The notes under the pieces were generated by a model that was not told where the DNA came from, made no database searches, and was given only the letters and a program-made list of their open reading frames with translations. From contig NZ_JXXU01000041.1 in assembly GCF_000967495.1 (NCBI RefSeq), forward strand, positions 1 to 40,659: a stretch of DNA of 40,659 nucleotides, in the 5' to 3' direction. Position numbers and translations under genes: made by a program. The stretch is from Vibrio neptunius (GTDB taxonomy: Bacteria; Pseudomonadota; Gammaproteobacteria; Enterobacterales; Vibrionaceae). Below are positions 36,011-40,659 of this stretch, in pieces; the first letter of the stretch is position 1; every line of letters starts with the position of its first letter.

Positions 36011-36155
36011 TCGCTTTACCCAGTTGATTAGATAAACCCTTAGCAATAAAAACGTCATTGGCTTTGCTTAGTTTTTGCTTTTTACTAGCCAAAAACATCG
36101 GAGCCAATGGCTTAAATACATCAACGCTCCATTTTGCTATCACCGCTATATCGCG
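36011..36155 (-). other. possible gene remnant downstream of the immunity-like genes
   Basis: The minus strand reads an open, protein-like stretch (KWSVDVFKPLAPMFLASKK, then KLSKANDVFIAKGLSNQLGKA) that then runs antisense into the LRR gene. About 50 open codons are weak evidence. It may be debris of a further cluster gene, or nothing. Confidence 0.2.
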
Positions 36156-36171
36156 TGGCCTGTGGGCCGCA

Positions 36172-37122
36172 CTACTCTTGTAAATACCGATACAATTTAG
36201 GAAGAACGTGTTCTTGTTGCAAAAGCTTTTCCAATCGTACTTCAAAAGGCTCTGGTCTTTTATCAATCATAAAATATGTTTTAGGTTGAGGGCGGTAAAA
36301 CTTCTCACCGGTAATGACGGTACTTTTGCCATTTTCCATAAAGTTGAAGATTTGTTGAAAGAACTCATTATTGTCTCGGGCAGTATTAAGAATTAATTTA
36401 CCCGTCGGTTGAATTCTGATCGGCACCATATCGTAGCCATCTTTACCCTTTCTATTTTCAGCGTATAAGTAGAGAACAATACCCGTACTTTTCTCTAAGA
36501 ACCCCAAATTATCAAATCGACAAGCGGCCACACGGCCATAGAACCACGTATAAACAATCCCACGTTTTCTATCAAAAAAAATATTTTCAGGCCTTGGGGT
36601 TCTTATCAAAAATAAAGTGATTAAAATGGTAAAAAAAACCGTTATACTAGTAGCTACAAGGCCTTTTCGAAGCGCATTTTTCTGACCCTCGCTTCCATAT
36701 AGACGAACCCCTTTAATATGGCTAATAATTGAATAGCTTCCTTCTTCATCAAATACTGTTTTATAGAAAGAGTATTCCTGATTCTGATGAATGCTAAAGT
36801 ACCCTCCCTCACTTTCTTTTAACTTATAATGGTTGAGCATTTTTTGACTAAATCGCACAGTAGAAGAGTCTAAGCCCAAGTCATTAATAAAAAAGATAGA
36901 TAGCAACCAAAATACAACTACGACAGGAACAAGATAAACGGAGCGAATAGTATGCCTTGCATCGCGAATGGATATAATATCGTCAGTAACCTGCATAAAT
37001 GGCTCTGGTGGTTGATCAGTAGGCGCTATAGCTTTCTGATTGACAAATTCATCTCGCCCATCCATCAACTTTTGTGCATACCGAAACCTAACCAGGGTTT
37101 CTTGGGTATTGACTCTGCTCAT
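36172..37122 (-). CDS. two-TM immunity-like protein, distal copy
   Basis: 316 residues. A cytoplasmic N-terminus (1-60), TM1 at about 61-79, a loop (about 80-153) probably in the periplasm, TM2 at about 154-174, and a cytoplasmic C-terminal domain starting IFFDRKRGIVYTWFYGRVAACRF. The layout is like what I recall of DUF6708-type proteins found beside T6SS effectors. Compared with the copy next to the effector, residues 1-70 differ at 3 positions and 181-316 at 4, but residues 71-180 are only about 40 % alike. Ribosome site AGGGA is 7-8 nt upstream of the ATG. As the copy further from the effector it is a candidate orphan immunity gene with a different specificity. Confidence 0.6.
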   Translation of the reverse strand: MSRVNTQETLVRFRYAQKLMDGRDEFVNQKAIAPTDQPPEPFMQVTDDIISIRDARHTIRSVYLVPVVVVFWLLSIFFINDLGLDSSTVRFSQKMLNHYKLKESEGGYFSIHQNQEYSFYKTVFDEEGSYSIISHIKGVRLYGSEGQKNALRKGLVATSITVFFTILITLFLIRTPRPENIFFDRKRGIVYTWFYGRVAACRFDNLGFLEKSTGIVLYLYAENRKGKDGYDMVPIRIQPTGKLILNTARDNNEFFQQIFNFMENGKSTVITGEKFYRPQPKTYFMIDKRPEPFEVRLEKLLQQEHVLPKLYRYLQE

Positions 37123-37185
37123 CGATTAATCCCTTTGCACGCCTATCTATCCTTCGTGACGGTATTGCATGGCCTGTGGGCCGCA

Positions 37186-38136
37186 CTACTCTTGTAAATA
37201 CCGATACAATTTGGGAAGAACGTGTTCTTGTTGCAAAAGCTTTTCCAATCGTGCTTCAAAAGGCTCTGGTCTTTTATCAATCATAAAATATGTTTTAGGT
37301 TGAGGGCGGTAAAACTTCTCACCGGTAATGACGGTACTTTTGCCATTTTCCATAAAGTTGAAGATTTGTTGAAAGAACTCATTATTGTCTCGGGCAGTAT
37401 TAAGAATTATTTTACCCGTCGGTTGAATTCTGATCGGCACCATATCGTAGCCATCTTTACCCTTTCTATTTTCAGCGTATAAGTAGAGAACAATACCCGT
37501 ACTTTTCTCTAAGAACCCCAAATGTTCAAATCGACAAGCGGCCACACGTCCATAGAACCACGTATATACAATCCCGCGTTTTCGATCAAAGAAAATATCA
37601 GTAGGCCTTAACGTTCTTATGAAAAACATACTCACAAGAAAAACGATCAAAGCCGACACACCTGTAGCTTTTAATTCTATTTCTAAGCCCTCACGTAATC
37701 CTTCATGACCATATTTGTAGACAGCTATAATATAATTGACTAATGAATAATCTCCATTATTAGCAAACATTGTTTGATAATATGAATACTTCCTTCGGTC
37801 ATAATCATCAAAATAAGCTCCTTTTTGTTCTTCTTCTTGGTAGCGACTAAATTGCTCTTTCCCATGAGATATAGAAGCTGAATTTAAGCCCAAATCACTG
37901 AGTATAAAAATAAAGAGAAACCACACGACCACCACAACAGGAACAAGATAAACGGAGCGAATAGTATGCCTTGCATCACGAATGGATATAATATCGTCAG
38001 TCACCTGCATAAATGGCTCTGGTGGTTGATCAGTAGGCGCTATAGCTTTCTGATTGACAAATTCATCTCGTCCATCCACCAACTTTTGTGCATACCGAAA
38101 CCTAACCAGGGTTTCTTCGCTATTGACTCTGCTCAT
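37186..38136 (-). CDS. two-TM immunity-like protein, effector-proximal copy
   Basis: 316 residues, the same architecture as its neighbour. Its ATG lies only 3 nt (TCG) after the effector stop codon, and the ribosome site AGGA is inside the last codons of the effector, so expression is coupled to it, as is usual for T6SS immunity genes. The variable loop (about 80-153: HGKEQFSRYQEEEQKGAYF..., YDRRKYSYYQTMFANNG) is where contact with a periplasm-acting pore-forming toxin would be expected. The immunity role is inferred from position and topology; no homologue of V. cholerae TsiV2 was recognised in sequence. Confidence 0.65.
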   Translation of the reverse strand: MSRVNSEETLVRFRYAQKLVDGRDEFVNQKAIAPTDQPPEPFMQVTDDIISIRDARHTIRSVYLVPVVVVVWFLFIFILSDLGLNSASISHGKEQFSRYQEEEQKGAYFDDYDRRKYSYYQTMFANNGDYSLVNYIIAVYKYGHEGLREGLEIELKATGVSALIVFLVSMFFIRTLRPTDIFFDRKRGIVYTWFYGRVAACRFEHLGFLEKSTGIVLYLYAENRKGKDGYDMVPIRIQPTGKIILNTARDNNEFFQQIFNFMENGKSTVITGEKFYRPQPKTYFMIDKRPEPFEARLEKLLQQEHVLPKLYRYLQE

Positions 38137-38139
38137 CGA

Positions 38140-40659
38140 TTAATCCTGTTCAATATTGCTATGCTTACCATCAATCATACCGTGGTAGGTTGTGACTAAA
38201 TTACCATCATTTGTGACCATACGCTTGGGTACTGTGACACCCGGGCTTTGCTCATAATACCAGCGAACTTCCAGTGTTTCTCCAGGTTCACTCTCCATTA
38301 TGACCGAAAAGTAGATATTGAAATTTTGACAGAGTTCAGGCGGGCTATATTGTGGAAACCTCTCTAAGTCGGTCTCCGCCTCAGAGAATGCTTTTCTAAA
38401 AGCTTGCGTGGCTTCTGTATTTAAAGAAGCCTTTATTTGCATACCATTAGTTGCTGGATAAGTGTGCCCTAAATTGATCACTCTTTTGCTGTAAACCGCT
38501 GCAATGATATTTGATTGACCAAGCGTAAAGCTCGGTAGTCTAAACTCGTATTGATAACACTTTTTGGTTTTAGATATCTCGGAGATCTCCACAAGCATGC
38601 GTGGCTGGTAAAAATAATTTAAAAACTCTTGTTGTTCAATTTGCAATGCAAGCTGATATTTTTCATCATGAAAATTTTTGGCAGCCTCTGATAGGCGATC
38701 TGGAATCTTAATTTTTCCACCACCTTCAAAATACCAGAATGAATATTTTCTACTTTTCCCCCAAAACCCACGATATAATAAGTTATCAAAATCTGACTTA
38801 AGGCCAATTTTTTTTGCCGCATCTGCCGCAAGCAAAAATACCATGCCAAAGAGGAAGAAATAGGCATTACCATATCTTATCGTCGCCATATTTCTTAACG
38901 CGATAACAGGCCCCGCTAAGAAAAAGGCAGAACTCAGTATTGTGTAAATGTGGCCATTAAATAATTCTCGATTGCCCGTTTGATAGGCATCATAAGCTCC
39001 ATGGCCAGATGACGCCATGACTGCCAAGTTAGAAATCACAACTAGCTTAGAGACCGCTTTTCCAGTTGAAATTTTCTCTAAACCTCCAATAATTGAATCC
39101 ATCTTCGCCGTTATCGCGTTCCTTGCTCCAATTGTCGTTACCGCAAATAACTGGGGTAAACCAGACCTCAATGCATAATAAACGCGATTTGAATTTATCA
39201 ATCTCTTTTGCAGGAGTAGATTTGCACGGGAAACACTCACATAATCGGTAATGCCCGCAGACAAAGCCGCAACTAATTTTGCATAGTCGAGCATCGAATC
39301 CGTTTCTGTTCCACGTTTGAGAGGATCGGCGTTCTCGAATGCACTATTTTGCAGTAGCTGAATAAGTACATCGATATTGGCGCGTAATGAAACCATAGCG
39401 ATAACGCCATCTCCTCCTTTACCCAGTAGCTCCAGTGATGACTCAGCAGTAAAATTAGAGTGACGCCCACCAAACTTTGGAATTTCAAGTTCAGGCCATT
39501 GTGCACTTTTGGCACTTGATTCCATTTCAGGGATTCGGTTCTTCCATTGACTATTTGCCCAATTAATCATTTTCTTACCATGATGATGAGCAGTAAGTAC
39601 TCTATTCAAAGGGCTGTCATTTTTCCCAACAGAATCAATGTTTTTGGCTAACACTTCTGCCAGTTTATCCAGAGTGATTCTTACATTTCCGTCGAGTTCT
39701 TTGATACCGAACCCTTTTTCAAAGAAGATAGGGATGAAGTTTAATAGTTTGGTGAAAGCGAGCGGTCTTAAAATGAGTGCTGACGTTATCGTGCCTTTTT
39801 GTACATATTTTGCAGATGAATAGATCCAACAATAAACAAACTCTAAAATATTCGCTGTGTTTTTAATCAGTGCTTGGGTCACATCACTCCAATCAACACC
39901 ATCCTGACATTGAAGTAGAATTGCTTCCAAATGCCGTTGGTACGTTACGTAGGCAGAATCTTCTGCAGCCTCGTCACTCACCATATAAAAGACAACTTTT
40001 TGGCCTTCTTCGGTCCCTTCTATTCCATCCAATGTGGTTTGCATCACTTTACTGAGTTTTTCAAGCTCTTTCACTTTATCCTTTGGTGATAGAGAATAAA
40101 AATAAAGGTCGAAATAAGCGTTTAAAGAACCTAAGGAGTTATCAGCAAGATCCTTATAAGCAAAAGAGGAATAGAGGTCTAAGATTTTTGTCCTTTGCGA
40201 TGTCGCTTTCTCTTTAACAAAAGAGTTATCTTGGTAAAAGTTATTTAGTTCCGTCAGGTCAACATTTTCATTAATAGATTCTTTGACGGCTTCACTGCCG
40301 TTATTTTGTAATTGTAAAATGATATCTCCAATAGTCTTTGGATAAACTCTACTTGCTTCAAAGGCTTTCTCTGCGAGAAACAGCATTGATAGTGATAATG
40401 CAATATCTGCCTGGCGGCCAACCGGGTCAAACAACACCACTAAGGTACCGTCTTTTTTCTCACTGTGGCTTTTTTGCATGATTTCAGCCAGCTCATCAGC
40501 AGCAAGGTGATAATTGTTGGCTGTGGTAAACACATCCAAACCGTATTGACTGGGTTTGTCTTTGTTCTTATCCGCCAACCATTTGGTATCTGGGCTGCGG
40601 TAGTCCTCGACCAAGGCGCTTAACGTATCTTGGCTGGCTGTGTCGCTAAAGTCATCGCT
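38140..40659 (-). CDS. VasX/BTH_I2691-like T6SS effector, C-terminal 839 residues (start outside window)
   Basis: The frame is open to the right edge, beyond a TTG at 40614, so the true start is further right. V. cholerae VasX is about 1,085 residues, and this fragment would be roughly its C-terminal three quarters. The segment GTLVVLFDPVGRQADIALSLSML (residues 56-78 from the TTG) resembles the DPVG motif of the VasX/BTH_I2691 family. A long helical middle is followed by three hydrophobic helices at about 518-536, 557-575 and 583-600 (YGNAYFFLFGMVFLLAADAA), matching a pore-forming colicin-like region. A further 220-residue tail starts FWGKSRKYSFWYFEGGG. Targets are probably the inner membrane of recipient cells. 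Two immunity-like genes follow. Confidence 0.7.
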   Translation of the reverse strand, partial: SDDFSDTASQDTLSALVEDYRSPDTKWLADKNKDKPSQYGLDVFTTANNYHLAADELAEIMQKSHSEKKDGTLVVLFDPVGRQADIALSLSMLFLAEKAFEASRVYPKTIGDIILQLQNNGSEAVKESINENVDLTELNNFYQDNSFVKEKATSQRTKILDLYSSFAYKDLADNSLGSLNAYFDLYFYSLSPKDKVKELEKLSKVMQTTLDGIEGTEEGQKVVFYMVSDEAAEDSAYVTYQRHLEAILLQCQDGVDWSDVTQALIKNTANILEFVYCWIYSSAKYVQKGTITSALILRPLAFTKLLNFIPIFFEKGFGIKELDGNVRITLDKLAEVLAKNIDSVGKNDSPLNRVLTAHHHGKKMINWANSQWKNRIPEMESSAKSAQWPELEIPKFGGRHSNFTAESSLELLGKGGDGVIAMVSLRANIDVLIQLLQNSAFENADPLKRGTETDSMLDYAKLVAALSAGITDYVSVSRANLLLQKRLINSNRVYYALRSGLPQLFAVTTIGARNAITAKMDSIIGGLEKISTGKAVSKLVVISNLAVMASSGHGAYDAYQTGNRELFNGHIYTILSSAFFLAGPVIALRNMATIRYGNAYFFLFGMVFLLAADAAKKIGLKSDFDNLLYRGFWGKSRKYSFWYFEGGGKIKIPDRLSEAAKNFHDEKYQLALQIEQQEFLNYFYQPRMLVEISEISKTKKCYQYEFRLPSFTLGQSNIIAAVYSKRVINLGHTYPATNGMQIKASLNTEATQAFRKAFSEAETDLERFPQYSPPELCQNFNIYFSVIMESEPGETLEVRWYYEQSPGVTVPKRMVTNDGNLVTTYHGMIDGKHSNIEQD

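Larger units (their letters stand above)
36156..38146. repeat. tandem duplication of a 977-bp unit
   Basis: Copies at 36156-37132 and 37170-38146 are offset by exactly 1014 bp. Each holds one 316-codon gene plus 16 bp of identical 3' flank (from GGCCTGTGGGCC) and 10 bp before the ATG (GGATTAATCG). In the right copy those 10 bp include the effector's stop codon. The ends of the unit are nearly identical in the two copies, while a central block of about 330 bp differs strongly. Confidence 0.95.

Noticed and set aside
36156..38146. Insertion sequence or transposon as cause of the 977-bp repeat
   Set aside because: No transposase, terminal inverted repeats or target-site duplication; the repeated unit is exactly one gene with short flanks.

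Overview
The window looks like a piece of a Vibrio (Vibrionaceae) genome. Several genes resemble Enterobacteria/Vibrio families closely (CodA, YddG, YjeH, YhfA, YiaVW). It also carries two RNAs typical of vibrios: a Qrr quorum-sensing sRNA with a sigma-54 promoter, and a CsrB-type CsrA-sponge RNA. No rRNA, tRNA, CRISPR array or insertion sequence was recognised. All assignments come from reading the sequence; no database search was possible.

Layout. (a) 1-2.5 kb, accessory and AT-rich: the tail of a GAD-like/DUF1851 protein (a family that includes type VI secretion immunity proteins), a small membrane protein, a gene broken by an in-frame TAG, and a toxin-antitoxin pair whose GNAT-like toxin is frameshifted. 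(b) 2.5-4.8 kb: a small acidic protein and a Cache-HAMP chemoreceptor. (c) 5.1-12.1 kb: a tightly overlapping moxR-DUF58-DUF4381-batA-batB-batD operon plus a 55-residue gene; BatB carries a 24-Gln hexanucleotide repeat. (d) 12.2-20.1 kb: an L,D-transpeptidase, a YddG-type exporter, a hexapeptide acetyltransferase, a YhfA/OsmC protein, a Gfo/Idh/MocA oxidoreductase, a LysE exporter, overlapping LysR and Lrp regulators, a YjeH-type exporter and a class II glutamine amidotransferase. Three amino-acid exporters lie in about 7 kb. (e) 20.2-22.9 kb: an AraC regulator divergent from yiaW-yiaV.

(f) 22.9-26.1 kb is a regulatory-RNA region. A qrr gene on the + strand has a LuxO-box match and a -24/-12 promoter. 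codA follows, and then on the - strand a csrB gene of about 416 nt with roughly 26 GGA motifs, many in small hairpin loops, and an upstream VarA/UvrY-like box. (g) 26.1-33.9 kb: a dCMP-deaminase-type enzyme, a large hybrid sensor kinase, a 478-residue GAPDH, a small membrane protein overlapping a lipoprotein alpha/beta hydrolase, a hotdog thioesterase and a small unknown gene. (h) 34.3-40.7 kb: a leucine-rich-repeat lipoprotein, convergent with a leftward cluster of a VasX/BTH_I2691-like T6SS effector (start outside the window) and two tandem 316-residue two-TM proteins.

The most interesting structure is that last pair. The two proteins are nearly identical at both ends but strongly different between and around their two membrane helices. 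This is what would be expected of immunity proteins whose periplasmic loop sets specificity, created by tandem duplication from the effector's 3' junction. The second most interesting is the qrr-codA-csrB arrangement, which puts two arms of the Vibrio quorum-sensing network within 2.4 kb.
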